Shown one piece after another: positions 17,065 to 26,415 of a DNA stretch of 40,450 nt (positions are counted from its first letter, which is position 1; the number at the start of each line of letters is the position of its first letter). Origin of the DNA: Bacillota bacterium (lineage in GTDB: Bacteria; Bacillota; Clostridia; Acetivibrionales; DSM-1351); the NCBI GenBank assembly GCA_023415305.1, contig JAEZKZ010000057.1:1-40450 (forward strand), given 5' to 3'. The notes beneath the pieces are model-generated. The model worked only from the letters and a program-made list of their open reading frames with translations, was not told the DNA's origin and did no database searches. A program made the position numbers and the translations under genes.

Positions 17065-17275
17065 AATTTAGTAAAAGTATTTTTTTCCAGTTTCTATATT
17101 TGAAATAGTTTCAGGTTACTGCCTTGTTTAGCCAACATAAGGCTACAATAAATTTTTCACTGGAATTTCTCATTGATACTCATGGGTTTTAATTTCGTTG
17201 CAAATACTACCAATAATGTGTTGTTTATGTTATTATTACGCATAGGTCAATTGATTATATTTCGGCTTTAGATTG

Positions 17276-17316
17276 TACCCGATTACTAAAGGGGTTTTTG
17301 TGAAAATTAGCGGGTA
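17276..17316 (+). promoter_or_regulatory. Interrupted inverted repeat before the phosphorylase gene
   Basis: TACCCG (17276-17281) and CGGGTA (17311-17316) are perfect inverted copies, with CTAA/TTAG nested inside. It sits about 40 bp before the phosphorylase start and may be an operator. The remaining 17065-17275 spacer is AT-rich with nothing I can name. Confidence 0.3.
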
Positions 17317-17355
17317 TATATAATATATTATTTATTATAAGATTGGAGGATGTAC

Positions 17356-19917
17356 ATGTATCTTGTTGGAAAAATTAATGTAATTTCAGCATTACCCGAA
17401 AAGTTTAAAAGACTGAACGATATAGCATATAATTTATGGTGGTCCTGGAATCCTGAGGCAATAGATATTTACAGAGAGATAGATTTGGAGCTTTGGGAAA
17501 AACTCGGAAAGAATCCGGTACGTTTTCTTCAAGAGGTCAGTCAGAAAAAGTTGCAGGCAAAACTTGAAGACCAGGATTTTATAAAAAGGCTTGATGATGT
17601 TGTCGCTGCCTTTGACAGCTATATGTCAGAAAAGGATACCTGGTTTGCTAAGAATCACCCTGAAAGCAACGGTAAAAGTATAGCCTATTTTTCAGCCGAA
17701 TATGGACTTAATGAGGTACTGCCCATTTATTCAGGCGGTTTGGGTGTATTGTCCGGAGACCATTGTAAATCGGCCAGCGACCTGGGACTTCCTTTCACTG
17801 CTATAGGTCTGTTTTATAAGCAGGGATATTTCAGTCAGAGAATAAATATACACGGGTGGCAGGAAACCAACTTTAACAACCTTAATATTTCTCAGCTTCC
17901 CATCCTGCCTGCCCTTAATTCAAATGGAGAGCAGGCCGAAATAAACATTACTTTTGCAGGAAGAACAGTTTATGCAAAGGTTTGGAAGGTTCAGATCGGA
18001 AGAATCAATCTTTATCTGATGGATACTGATGTCTCACAAAACAGTCCTTCCGACAGAGCGCTGACTTCAAGGCTGTACGGAGGCGATCAGGAAACCAGAA
18101 TTCAACAGGAGATTTTTCTAGGTATCGGCGGAATCCGTGTTTTAGACGCTTTAGGCATTCATCCCACAGTGTATCATATGAATGAAGGTCATTCTTCCTT
18201 TATGGGGCTTGAATTAATCAGGAAGCTTATAAACGAGAAACATCTGAGCTTCAAGGAAGCCAAGCAGATTGTAGCAAACTCTGCTATATTTACAACCCAT
18301 ACTCCTGTTCCGGCAGGAAACGATACTTTCCCGCTGTATATGATGGATAAGTATTTTGGTGATTTCTGGGGCCAGCTGGGCTTAAGCAGATATGATTTTC
18401 TTGAACTGGGCCTGAAAAAACCCGAGGATCAGAACTTCAACATGACAGTGCTGGCACTGACACTTGCTGGCAGAAAGAACGGCGTAAGCGAATTACACGG
18501 AGCTGTTTCCAGAGATATTTTCGGTGATGTCTGGCCGGAGGTGCCACAGGATGACGTACCGATCACACATGTAACCAACGGTATTCATACCTTAACCTGG
18601 CTGTCTCCGAAGATTAAGGAACTATTCGACAAATATCTGCAACCGGATTGGAAGGCCAGTATATACAGTAGTTCTACCTTTGAAGGAATTGACAATATTC
18701 CTGATCAAGAGTTCTGGAACACACATATGGAATTAAAGCACAAGCTTATAGGGTTCGTAAGGAACAGACTAAAGGCTCAGAAGCTAGCGAACGGTGAGTC
18801 CATGGAGGCTGTGAGACAGGTAGATACCTTCCTTGATCCAAATGCACTTACCATAGGCTTTGCGAGAAGGTTTGCCACATATAAGAGAGCAAACCTCATA
18901 TTCAGAAATCTGGCCAGAATTCAGAATATTATTAATAATCCTGAAAAGCCATTGCAGATAATTTTTGCTGGAAAAGCCCATCCCGCTGATGGTCCGGCTC
19001 ATGATGTCATCAAAAATATCAACGATATTGCAAGACAGGAAGGGTTCTATGGAAAAGTAATTCTTCTTGAAAACTATAATATGACAGTTGCAAGAAATCT
19101 TGTACAGGGTGTGGACGTATGGATGAACAACCCTAGAAGACCTTTGGAGGCTAGCGGTACCAGCGGTCAGAAGGTATGTATAAACGGTGTTATCAACTTC
19201 AGTATACTGGACGGTTGGTGGTGTGAGGGCTATAACGGTGAAAACGGCTGGGTTATCGGTGACGAAACTGAATTTGACAATGAAAATTCTCAGGACAATA
19301 TTGACAGCGAATCCATCTATGACACTCTTGAGGAGAAAATAGTTCCTCTATTTTACAAAGTCAACGAACAGGGCATACCTGAGGAATGGATTCGCATTAT
19401 GAAAAACTCCATCAAGTCCCTTACATGGAACTACAGCACAGACAGGATGGTTAAGGAATACACCGAAAGAATGTACCTCCCTGCCATGGCAGGAGCTTCA
19501 AAGCTATTGAATGATAATTGTAATATTGCAAGAAATCTTAGTTCCTTTGAAGAACATATGAAAAATAATTGGGCTCAAGTTCAGCTGATAGCAGAGAAAA
19601 ACGTACATGATCTGAAAGACTATAAATCCAGCTCCGGCCAGGAGATTTTCCTGTCGGTCAATGTCCAGCTGGGTGCTATTGACCCTTCAAATGTAGAAGT
19701 AGAAGTGTATTACGGAACTTTTGAAAACGGTAAAATAACCAATGCACAGGCCTTTGTCATGAACTGTGTGGAAAAGCTGGGAGACAGCCTTTACAGATAT
19801 GCATTAACTCTTAAAATAGAAGATGGCGGTGAGTATGCATACACCTTCAGAGCAACTCCGAAACACTCTGATCTTATCAACAGGTTCGATATGGGGCTTA
19901 TAAGGTGGGTAGTATAA
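17356..19917 (+). CDS. glgP: Alpha-glucan phosphorylase (TIGR02094 type)
   Basis: The enzyme uses phosphate to release glucose-1-phosphate from glycogen or maltodextrins. The N-terminal domain of this subgroup (YNLWWSWNPEA) is followed by AYFSAEYGLNE, the glucan-binding core and the PLP site GTSGQKVCINGV, with Lys606 as the PLP lysine. FSILDGWW follows. The chosen ATG 17356 has GGAGG 6 nt upstream; the ATG at 17350 directly abuts it and is unlikely. The 853-residue length is normal for this shorter family. It is monocistronic, ending in a strong terminator. Confidence 0.95.
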   Translation: MYLVGKINVISALPEKFKRLNDIAYNLWWSWNPEAIDIYREIDLELWEKLGKNPVRFLQEVSQKKLQAKLEDQDFIKRLDDVVAAFDSYMSEKDTWFAKNHPESNGKSIAYFSAEYGLNEVLPIYSGGLGVLSGDHCKSASDLGLPFTAIGLFYKQGYFSQRINIHGWQETNFNNLNISQLPILPALNSNGEQAEINITFAGRTVYAKVWKVQIGRINLYLMDTDVSQNSPSDRALTSRLYGGDQETRIQQEIFLGIGGIRVLDALGIHPTVYHMNEGHSSFMGLELIRKLINEKHLSFKEAKQIVANSAIFTTHTPVPAGNDTFPLYMMDKYFGDFWGQLGLSRYDFLELGLKKPEDQNFNMTVLALTLAGRKNGVSELHGAVSRDIFGDVWPEVPQDDVPITHVTNGIHTLTWLSPKIKELFDKYLQPDWKASIYSSSTFEGIDNIPDQEFWNTHMELKHKLIGFVRNRLKAQKLANGESMEAVRQVDTFLDPNALTIGFARRFATYKRANLIFRNLARIQNIINNPEKPLQIIFAGKAHPADGPAHDVIKNINDIARQEGFYGKVILLENYNMTVARNLVQGVDVWMNNPRRPLEASGTSGQKVCINGVINFSILDGWWCEGYNGENGWVIGDETEFDNENSQDNIDSESIYDTLEEKIVPLFYKVNEQGIPEEWIRIMKNSIKSLTWNYSTDRMVKEYTERMYLPAMAGASKLLNDNCNIARNLSSFEEHMKNNWAQVQLIAEKNVHDLKDYKSSSGQEIFLSVNVQLGAIDPSNVEVEVYYGTFENGKITNAQAFVMNCVEKLGDSLYRYALTLKIEDGGEYAYTFRATPKHSDLINRFDMGLIRWVV

Positions 19918-19961
19918 AACAATAGTTAATAATGCATAGTGAAAAGTGAATAGTTATTGTA

Positions 19962-19985
19962 GCCCGGCTCATTGCCGGGCTTTTA
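19962..19985 (+). terminator. Rho-independent terminator of the phosphorylase gene
   Basis: GCCCGGC (19962-19968) and GCCGGGC (19974-19980) form a perfect helix with loop TCATT, followed by TTTT. Confidence 0.9.
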
Positions 19986-20043
19986 TAATGTTTAACAAAA
20001 GTGGCCATACGACTTTTGGTTAAGAAGTTTTAATAAATCACTA

Positions 20044-20099
20044 TTGACATATTTTTCTGTACGTAATATATTACATACATAGGTAATATATTACGTACA
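20044..20099 (+). promoter_or_regulatory. marR promoter and perfect operator palindrome
   Basis: TTGACA (20044-20049) and TATATT (20067-20072) are 17 bp apart. A 17-bp perfect inverted repeat (arms 20058-20074 and 20083-20099, spacer 8 bp) covers the -10 and start site. Each arm contains the self-palindrome GTAATATATTAC, so two MarR dimers could bind about 25 bp apart. This predicts strong autorepression. Confidence 0.85.
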
Positions 20100-20111
20100 G
20101 GAGGTGTCGAT

Positions 20112-20585
20112 TTGAAGGATTCAATTCAAAGGAAATTTCTAGAGGAACAGGGATTCATTTTCGCAAGCTTTTTTCAATTGGCAAATAAACTTCAGGTTAT
20201 TAGTGACCAACATCTTGAAAGCGTTGGCCTAACTACCAAACAGTGGTTTTTAATTGCCGCTGTTCAGAATTTTAAAACTCCCCCGACTCTTAGTGAGGTA
20301 TCCGAGCTTATTGGAAGCTCCCGACAAAATGTAAAGCAGCTTGCGATAAAGCTGGAGCAAAAAAATTTCTTAACGATGGCAAAAGATGATCAGGCATTAA
20401 GACTGATATTAACTGAACACTGTCAGAAATTCTGGAAGGATCGTGATGACATGGATAAAAAGTTTATAGCCGACATACTAAGCTGCCTGTCTGAAAATGA
20501 AACCCTCACCCTTTCCCAAAGTTTTAAAAAGATTATAAGTAAAATAAATGATAAATCAGGGCTTATGCAGGGGGATAAGATATGA
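20112..20585 (+). CDS. MarR family transcriptional regulator
   Basis: The 157-residue winged-helix repressor has the core LTTKQWFLIAAVQNF, LSEVSELIGSSRQNVKQLAIKLE and a wing ending ALRLILTEH. The start is TTG 20112, with GGAGGTG 5 nt upstream; the ribosome site directly abuts the second operator arm. It overlaps the next gene by ATGA, so repressor and membrane protein are made together and presumably respond to the same signal, which is unknown. Confidence 0.93.
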   Translation: MKDSIQRKFLEEQGFIFASFFQLANKLQVISDQHLESVGLTTKQWFLIAAVQNFKTPPTLSEVSELIGSSRQNVKQLAIKLEQKNFLTMAKDDQALRLILTEHCQKFWKDRDDMDKKFIADILSCLSENETLTLSQSFKKIISKINDKSGLMQGDKI

Positions 20586-21433
20586 GCAAGAATATATTGT
20601 TTCTATTATTAGCATTAGTGTTGATAGCAGCTTTACTGGTTTATTTATCCCAGAATCTCTACAGGGAATATAAAAAAGAAGTAAAACAAGCAGTTGAACT
20701 GGGCTCAAATACCGTAAACAGTATCTTGACAGAAAAAGATACAGCCCATTTGCCAGCACCTGTTCAGAAATACCTTTTTTACACAGGTTCCATCGGTAAG
20801 GAAAAGGTACATAATTTTTACTTGACTGCAGATGGTGAGATACAGCTGAATAAAAAATGGTGCAAAGTTGGTATAAAGCAAAATAATTTCACAGGAAACA
20901 ATCTTTTACGCTTATTTTATCTTGATATAAAGGGCTATGTTATTCCTCTTTATGCTCTACATGCCTATACAGACAAACAAGCAAGCATGCTTGTAAAACT
21001 GGCAGGGTTGCTTCCAGTAGTTGACGTTAAAGGTAAGGAAATGAGAATCAGTGATACAATTACACTTCTAAACGATATGTGCATATTTGCTCCGGCATCA
21101 CTTATAGACCCTAGAATTGAATGGGAACCGATAGACTCCCTTTCAGCAAAAGCTCATTTTAAAACCCAGTACTGTACAGTCTCAGCGACATTATATTTTA
21201 ACGATAGCGGAGAACTTGTTAATTTCGTTAGCGAAGACAGATACTATCACAGAGAAGATGGTTCTTTTATAAAAACAAGATGGTCTACTCCTATGAAAAG
21301 CTACAAAAAGGTAAATGGATATATGCTTGCTTCAGATATTGAGGCCGTCTGGAACTTCACGCAAGGTGATGATAGTTATTTTAAATTAACAAATATTAAA
21401 GAGTTAAAATATAATTGTAAAAGCCTAAACTAA
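20582..21433 (+). CDS. Membrane-anchored protein, DUF6544-like
   Basis: The 283-residue protein has an N-terminal membrane helix (residues 5-24, FLLLALVLIAALLVYL) and an extracytoplasmic beta-rich domain, with PAPVQKYL and LPVVDVKGKEM segments I associate with the DUF6544/DUF6920 family. The family has no established function. Translation is coupled to the MarR gene (ATGA overlap), with AGGGGG 8 nt before the start. It is likely the main target of the MarR autoregulated operon. Confidence 0.8.
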   Translation: MSKNILFLLLALVLIAALLVYLSQNLYREYKKEVKQAVELGSNTVNSILTEKDTAHLPAPVQKYLFYTGSIGKEKVHNFYLTADGEIQLNKKWCKVGIKQNNFTGNNLLRLFYLDIKGYVIPLYALHAYTDKQASMLVKLAGLLPVVDVKGKEMRISDTITLLNDMCIFAPASLIDPRIEWEPIDSLSAKAHFKTQYCTVSATLYFNDSGELVNFVSEDRYYHREDGSFIKTRWSTPMKSYKKVNGYMLASDIEAVWNFTQGDDSYFKLTNIKELKYNCKSLN

Positions 21434-21483
21434 TAGCTGTACTAATTATTAATAACATATATTAACCTACTGTAATTATTTAT

Positions 21484-21513
21484 TTGACAGAACTATCCGT
21501 TATTGTATACAAT
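21484..21513 (+). promoter_or_regulatory. Promoter of the O-methyltransferase gene
   Basis: TTGACA (21484-21489) is followed by TATACA (21506, spacing 16) or TACAAT (21508, spacing 18). Transcription would begin near 21520, which rules out the ATG at 21519 as a normal start. Confidence 0.65.
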
Positions 21514-21569
21514 TATACATGAATACAACGATAATTTATTTATATGGAATAACAAAAAGGGTGTTTATA

Positions 21570-22160
21570 ATGTTTAACTCTATTCCCAAGCAAATTGCAG
21601 ATCGAATGAGATACCTGGAGCAAATTGACAGGCAAGATAGAATTGACGGTACTCCCAGGCTGGAAAGACTTAGGCAGATTCCCGAAGAAACCGGGAAATT
21701 CTTAGCTTTGCTGCTCTCCGTCTCACCTCCCGGACAAATTATCGAGATAGGTACAAGTGCCGGTTATTCCACCCTCTGGCTTGTACTAGCCTGCAGAGAA
21801 ACAGGCAGAAAAATTACTACCTTCGAGATTTTGGAAGATAAGGCTTCTATTGCCGGGGAAACTTTTGAAGCAGGAGCTGTTACTGATGTAGTCGAGCTTA
21901 TTAAAGGAGATGCCAGAGAAAGCTTGGCTAACTATAATGACATTGCTTTCTGCTTCCTCGATGCAGAAAAAGAGGTATACATGGATTGTTATGAAAAGGT
22001 AATTCCAAACATGGTCAAGGGTGGCATTTTTGTCGCTGATAATGCAATAAACCATATAGAAACCCTTAAGCCCTTTATAGATATGGCTTTAAGCGATGAT
22101 AGAGTTGATGCAATGGTAGTACCCATAGGAAAAGGCGAGCTTGTCTGCAGAAAAAAGTGA
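21570..22160 (+). CDS. SAM-dependent O-methyltransferase
   Basis: The 196-residue class I methyltransferase is of the caffeoyl-CoA/catechol type. It has the SAM motif IIEIGTSAGYSTLWL, acidic FEILED, FCFLDAEKE (metal-binding region) and VADNAINH. The substrate is unknown; bacterial homologues methylate catechols or tRNA hydroxyuridine. I use ATG 21570 because AAAGGG lies about 8 nt upstream and the promoter is too close to the earlier ATG 21519. It converges on the secreted protein gene with a 35-bp gap. Confidence 0.88.
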   Translation: MFNSIPKQIADRMRYLEQIDRQDRIDGTPRLERLRQIPEETGKFLALLLSVSPPGQIIEIGTSAGYSTLWLVLACRETGRKITTFEILEDKASIAGETFEAGAVTDVVELIKGDARESLANYNDIAFCFLDAEKEVYMDCYEKVIPNMVKGGIFVADNAINHIETLKPFIDMALSDDRVDAMVVPIGKGELVCRKK

Positions 22161-22195
22161 TTAAAAGGTATTTAATTTAATTGACAAAGGCTACT

Positions 22196-23062
22196 TTAGT
22201 ATGTGATACCATTTATATAGTTACCTTCTCCTGATTCTACCAATAAAAGCTTTCTATCTTTATCGATCTGATAGGTATGGTAATAGTATGAGATAGCTTC
22301 TTCTGTTTCTACCTGTATATTTATATGAACCAAGTTATTGCTGCGTTTTAGGAAATTATATGTTACCTTGTTATCCTTTTCCGAAAATTCTCTGTTCAAG
22401 TTTTTTATTATTACAGAAGCATTGGCATACATATTAAAATACTTTCGGGTAACAGGCTTTGCAGTATATTCATGAAAGCCTTTAGAATCCACATAGAAAT
22501 AATATTTTTTCCATGTATGCCCTACAGAAAAACCATCACTTTTATATTTTATCATGTCATATGATGAGCAAATTACAGTAAAGGAATTACTTCTTCCAAA
22601 TATCGCCGCCCCCGGGGCTCTGAAGCTTTCAATACATTTTCCTTTGGAGACGCTCAGCAGAATGGTCTGGGTGCTGGTGGCATAGGATAAGTCATAGCGA
22701 AAATAGGTTTTTCCGCCAAGTTTAATACTACCGAAGGTATTAGGCAAAATGTATTGTTCTCCTGCCACCTTGCTGACCTTTCCACCGCTGCCGTACCATA
22801 TGTCCACACAGAAATCAAATTGATATTCATTCTTTAAGGTTTTTTCAGTGAAAACAAAAAAGTACCCGTTGGACCCGCTGGTATCAAAGTTGCCTGATAC
22901 CGTTTCAACATTGTAATCCTTGTATTTGCTGTCCTGCTTTAAAATGATATTTAACAGGTCTTTCGAAGAACTCTGGGATTGCTTAGCCTGACTGGTAAAG
23001 CAGAATGAAAGTATAACCAATAACATACACAGCAACAAAGAAACCTGACGCATTCTTTTCAT
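22196..23062 (-). CDS. Secreted protein of unknown function
   Basis: The 288-residue protein has a clear signal peptide (KRMR, then a hydrophobic stretch, then a likely cleavage after SQA around residue 26). The mature part is rich in Tyr, Ser and Lys and looks beta-rich, with two similar-length halves, but I recognise no domain. The ribosome site is weak (AAGGG 12 nt upstream); a second ATG lies three codons on. It stands alone between an O-methyltransferase and the activase cluster. Confidence 0.75.
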   Translation of the reverse strand: MKRMRQVSLLLCMLLVILSFCFTSQAKQSQSSSKDLLNIILKQDSKYKDYNVETVSGNFDTSGSNGYFFVFTEKTLKNEYQFDFCVDIWYGSGGKVSKVAGEQYILPNTFGSIKLGGKTYFRYDLSYATSTQTILLSVSKGKCIESFRAPGAAIFGRSNSFTVICSSYDMIKYKSDGFSVGHTWKKYYFYVDSKGFHEYTAKPVTRKYFNMYANASVIIKNLNREFSEKDNKVTYNFLKRSNNLVHINIQVETEEAISYYYHTYQIDKDRKLLLVESGEGNYINGITY

Positions 23063-23275
23063 CTTTATAATAACCCTTCATAGTTTTTCTTGTAGTTAAA
23101 ATCTGGTAATCAAAATATATTTTTATTATATAATATGATGCTACCAAGTCAATACCGTCAGGCTATTGTGTAAATATCAATTTGTCAGTCCATTGAGGAA
23201 AATAAATTTTTTTGCCTTATTACATATCTGATGTTCATATCTTATAATGATATCTCTTTTAAGGATATTGCTTTA

Positions 23276-24244
23276 TCAAGCTGTGCCGCTCCACTTGCCG
23301 CATTTGTCTCCCCAGCAGGCTACCGGATCATTGTTAAGAGTTATCTGAACAATTTCACAGCAGTTGGAGCAGCCGGTACATTCCTTACTTTCAGTAGAAT
23401 AGGATCCACTAAGTTTATCAAAACCCCTGAAATGCGTTTTACCTGAATTGGCTTCGACATTTTCTCTGGCAAGCAGAGAAACCCCGTAAGCACCCATAAC
23501 ATCAAAATGCTCGGGTATTATTATTTCAACTCCCAACGCCCTTTCAAACGCCTTTACAATGCCTATATTTGCTGCAACTCCGCCCTGGAATACTATGGGG
23601 GAATCCAGCCGCTTCCCTTTTGCCAGATTGGCAAGGTAATTTCTTACCAAAGCTTCACATAAACCGCATATTATATCCTCTCTTGAATGACCCATCTGCT
23701 GTTTATGTATCATGTCACTTTCTGCAAAAACAGCACACCTTCCGGCAATTCTAACGGGATTTTTTGATTTGAGAGCACAGGACCCGAAATCCTCAATAGG
23801 AATACCGATTCTCGAAGCCTGTCTGTCGAGAAATGAACCTGTGCCTGCAGCACAAACAGTATTCATTGCAAAATCATGGACCACTTTATTGTTTAATAAA
23901 ATAATTTTAGAATCCTGTCCTCCAATCTCAATAATTGTTCTTACGTCGGGTATGGTTTTTTGAGAAGCTACAGCATGTGCTGTAATTTCATTTTTAACAA
24001 CATCGGCACCTACAATTGCCGCTGCAAGCTGTCTGCCGCTTCCCGTGGTCCCAACACCGGATATCTCTATATTCTGTCCTATACGCTTTTCAATGTCTTT
24101 CAAGCCCTTTTTGATGGATTCTATAGGCTGTCCTTCAGTACGGATATACTGCTTGTCAAGAACCTTATCCTCCCCATCAATCAAAGTGATGTTTGTACTT
24201 ACAGAACCAACATCAATACCCATATAACATTTTATTCTGCTCAT
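23276..24244 (-). CDS. 2-hydroxyacyl-CoA dehydratase activase-type ATPase (BcrA/BadF/HgdC)
   Basis: The 322-residue ASKHA ATPase has GIDVGSVSTN, GVGTTGSGR, EIGGQDSK and the two cysteines that bridge a 4Fe-4S cluster in HgdC (Cys131 in NTVCAAGTGS and Cys170 in AGRCAVFAESD). Family members use ATP to push an electron into a partner iron-sulfur enzyme. Unlike HgdC, it has a Cys-rich tail (Cys289, 292, 295, 296, 310, 315), perhaps another cluster. AGGGAAG precedes ATG 24244, which lies inside the end of the upstream gene. The partner substrate is unknown. Confidence 0.92.
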   Translation of the reverse strand: MSRIKCYMGIDVGSVSTNITLIDGEDKVLDKQYIRTEGQPIESIKKGLKDIEKRIGQNIEISGVGTTGSGRQLAAAIVGADVVKNEITAHAVASQKTIPDVRTIIEIGGQDSKIILLNNKVVHDFAMNTVCAAGTGSFLDRQASRIGIPIEDFGSCALKSKNPVRIAGRCAVFAESDMIHKQQMGHSREDIICGLCEALVRNYLANLAKGKRLDSPIVFQGGVAANIGIVKAFERALGVEIIIPEHFDVMGAYGVSLLARENVEANSGKTHFRGFDKLSGSYSTESKECTGCSNCCEIVQITLNNDPVACWGDKCGKWSGTA

Positions 24245-25325
24245 TCAAGTGTTCTTCCCTTCTCTTTCTGATCAAGTCAACAAATGCTTCAACTCTTGTA
24301 TTAAATCCTGCCTCTCCCGTCATTTCATCTCTGATTATGGTCATCACTGGTATCTGATGATTTTCTTCAACAGCGGTCAGGATTGCCTGGGATACTATTT
24401 CAGGCATGCAGCCCAATGGATAAAGATGGATGACACCATCATATCCATCTTTTGCGTAAACAACAGTATTTCCTATGGTGTGATGGGCATGCCCACCTAC
24501 CATACTTTTCAAATATACCCTTGATGCTCTTATATCCTCTCCCTCAAAGGGCAGGTGAAGAGCTTTCTTAAGCATGTCGTCAATTATCCAACCACTTACG
24601 GTTACCTGTCTGTCAACCTCTACTCCCATATTACCCAGCATTCTTTCAATGGAGAAATTGGCGTAGGGCTCTATTGTTGTGTAAATTTCACCTACTATTC
24701 CTACTTTCAAGGGTTTAGCCCTCTCATTTACAGGAAGCCTTTTCAGTTTCCTTTCGGTATCTTTAAGGAATTTTAGAATTTCCTTTGAACCCTTACATTT
24801 CATCACCTCAGTCTGAAAGCTGCGGTAAAGTCTGTCAACGCTGCCGGTTTCCAACTGTCTGGCTCTTTTTATCCGGGCTAGTCTTTCAATATTATCAAGC
24901 TGCACTGCTACATTTTTGGCAGCGTTTACAACCTTGGCAACATTGAGAATATTTGTAGTACCGCTGACTTTTTTTACTCTGGCGGCAAGTTCCTTAAAGC
25001 CCTGCTCGGGTACTTCCAGGGTTATTATATCCATTTTAATACCTATTTCAGCAGCTGTTTTTTTCAGCATTTCACCGAAATAGCCCAGCTTACAGGGTCC
25101 GCAGCCCCCTGTTATCAGCATCGTATCAGCGCCAAGTTCGTGGGCCTGAAGCATATTTCCTACAAAAAGCTTAAAGGGCAGACAATGAGCTTCTGCGGTG
25201 TATTTAGCTCCCATTTCCAGAGTCTTATTTGTGTTAAACGGAGGCACAATATATTCCGAGCCAAAATCATCTAAAAAGGCTTTTGCAGTAATATAAGTAT
25301 TACCTATATGAGGAAATGTTATTTT
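24213..25325 (-). CDS. Acyl-CoA dehydratase activase-related protein (DUF2229/HgdB-like), second copy
   Basis: The protein of about 370 residues carries conserved cysteines in TAEAHCLPFKL and TGGCGPCKLGYFGE, and ends with VMTIIRDEMTGEAGF-type sequence shared with its neighbour. These fit iron-sulfur ligand positions of dehydratase subunits. I use TTG 25325 because AGGAGGGG lies 5 nt upstream; the frame is open to 25346 without a ribosome site. It overlaps the preceding gene by 26 bp and the activase by 32 bp. In other Firmicutes these three parts occur fused in one long protein (from memory). Confidence 0.85.
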   Translation of the reverse strand, partial: KITFPHIGNTYITAKAFLDDFGSEYIVPPFNTNKTLEMGAKYTAEAHCLPFKLFVGNMLQAHELGADTMLITGGCGPCKLGYFGEMLKKTAAEIGIKMDIITLEVPEQGFKELAARVKKVSGTTNILNVAKVVNAAKNVAVQLDNIERLARIKRARQLETGSVDRLYRSFQTEVMKCKGSKEILKFLKDTERKLKRLPVNERAKPLKVGIVGEIYTTIEPYANFSIERMLGNMGVEVDRQVTVSGWIIDDMLKKALHLPFEGEDIRASRVYLKSMVGGHAHHTIGNTVVYAKDGYDGVIHLYPLGCMPEIVSQAILTAVEENHQIPVMTIIRDEMTGEAGFNTRVEAFVDLIRKRREEHLNEQNKMLYGY

Positions 25326-26298
25326 CAATGGTACCCCTCCTGACAATCATATCTACAAAAGCTTCCAGCCTTGTACAAAACCCCGCTTCAGCAGAATGTT
25401 CGTCCAGAACCAGCTTCATAAAGGGAATGTCACTTTCAGACCGTATTTTCTTTTCCACAAGTTCTATTACAAAGCTATCAACGCCACAACCGAAGGAAGT
25501 AATTGCTATAATGCCGTCAATTCCGCCATTTTCTATGAGTTGGATAATCCCTCCATATGCACGAGTCCCATAATCCCAAAATAGCATCTTGTGGAGTTCT
25601 TTGCTTCTTTCCTTGGACTCCTGGTAATCCAGCATGTCAAGGGTTACCACTCCAATCCCATAGTCTCTCAGCTTTCGGATAAGTTCCATGTTGATAAAAC
25701 TGTCATAAACCGTGTAGCAATGTCCCAATACGGCAACAGTTATGTTGGTACTGCGTTTCTGAATAACTCTCAAGGGCATGGCACCTATTTCCTGTTTGAA
25801 TTCATCAGACATCACCCCTGATTTCATCACCTGCCTCTCATTTTTGTATGCCTTCAAAGCATGTTCATATGCAGCTTTTATTTTTTGCTTATCATCTGTT
25901 ATAAATTCTCCGGTATATAGGGCAGCCAGCCATGAATTTTTATCTGATTTCCGGAGATTAATTTCGGTATCAATGATTCTTGGCATTACCTTTATGGAGT
26001 TCCTTATCATATCCTGTACTCCGGCTACCTCCGGACATATATATTGCTTTTTTGAAATACTTGTAAAACGAGGCAGAAACATAAAGTCAGCTTTTCCAAG
26101 CAGATTTATCACATGCCCGTAATATGCCTTGATAGGAAGACAAGCCTCTGATACGCAATTATTAGCGCCTTCGATTATTATATTTTTATTTGTTTTATCG
26201 GATATTACTATTTCAGCGCCCAATTCGGAAAAAAAGTTTTCCCAAAGGGTAGAAAATTTGTAATAATATAAACCTCTCGGTATTCCAACTTTGACCAT
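25300..26298 (-). CDS. Acyl-CoA dehydratase activase-related protein (DUF2229/HgdB-like), first copy
   Basis: The 332-residue protein begins VKVGIPRGLYYYKF, typical of the DUF2229 family. Conserved cysteines lie in NNCVSEACLPIKAYYGH, QYICPEVAG and SFGCGVDSF, and it ends FMKLVLDEHSAEAGFCTRLEAFVDMI, parallel to the next gene. I use ATG 26298 (TGGAGG 5 nt upstream) rather than ATG 26310. It is the first gene of the three-gene activase unit. The role is unknown; a cluster-bearing electron-transfer or dehydratase partner is an inference. Confidence 0.85.
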   Translation of the reverse strand: MVKVGIPRGLYYYKFSTLWENFFSELGAEIVISDKTNKNIIIEGANNCVSEACLPIKAYYGHVINLLGKADFMFLPRFTSISKKQYICPEVAGVQDMIRNSIKVMPRIIDTEINLRKSDKNSWLAALYTGEFITDDKQKIKAAYEHALKAYKNERQVMKSGVMSDEFKQEIGAMPLRVIQKRSTNITVAVLGHCYTVYDSFINMELIRKLRDYGIGVVTLDMLDYQESKERSKELHKMLFWDYGTRAYGGIIQLIENGGIDGIIAITSFGCGVDSFVIELVEKKIRSESDIPFMKLVLDEHSAEAGFCTRLEAFVDMIVRRGTIENNISSYR

Positions 26299-26337
26299 AA
26301 AAGCCTCCATAAAAACTCATCACAAAAATAAATGGCA

Positions 26338-26376
26338 TAAAAAAATCCACTCTCAATTCAATTATTGACGTGGATT
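26338..26376 (-). terminator. Terminator of the Bce-like operon
   Basis: On the minus strand AATCCAC (26370-26376) pairs with GTGGATT (26344-26350) across a 19-nt loop, followed by a run of T (26338-26345). Confidence 0.7.
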
Positions 26377-26415
26377 AAAGTTGTTATACCAATATATATT
26401 TTTTAGAGTCAGGCA

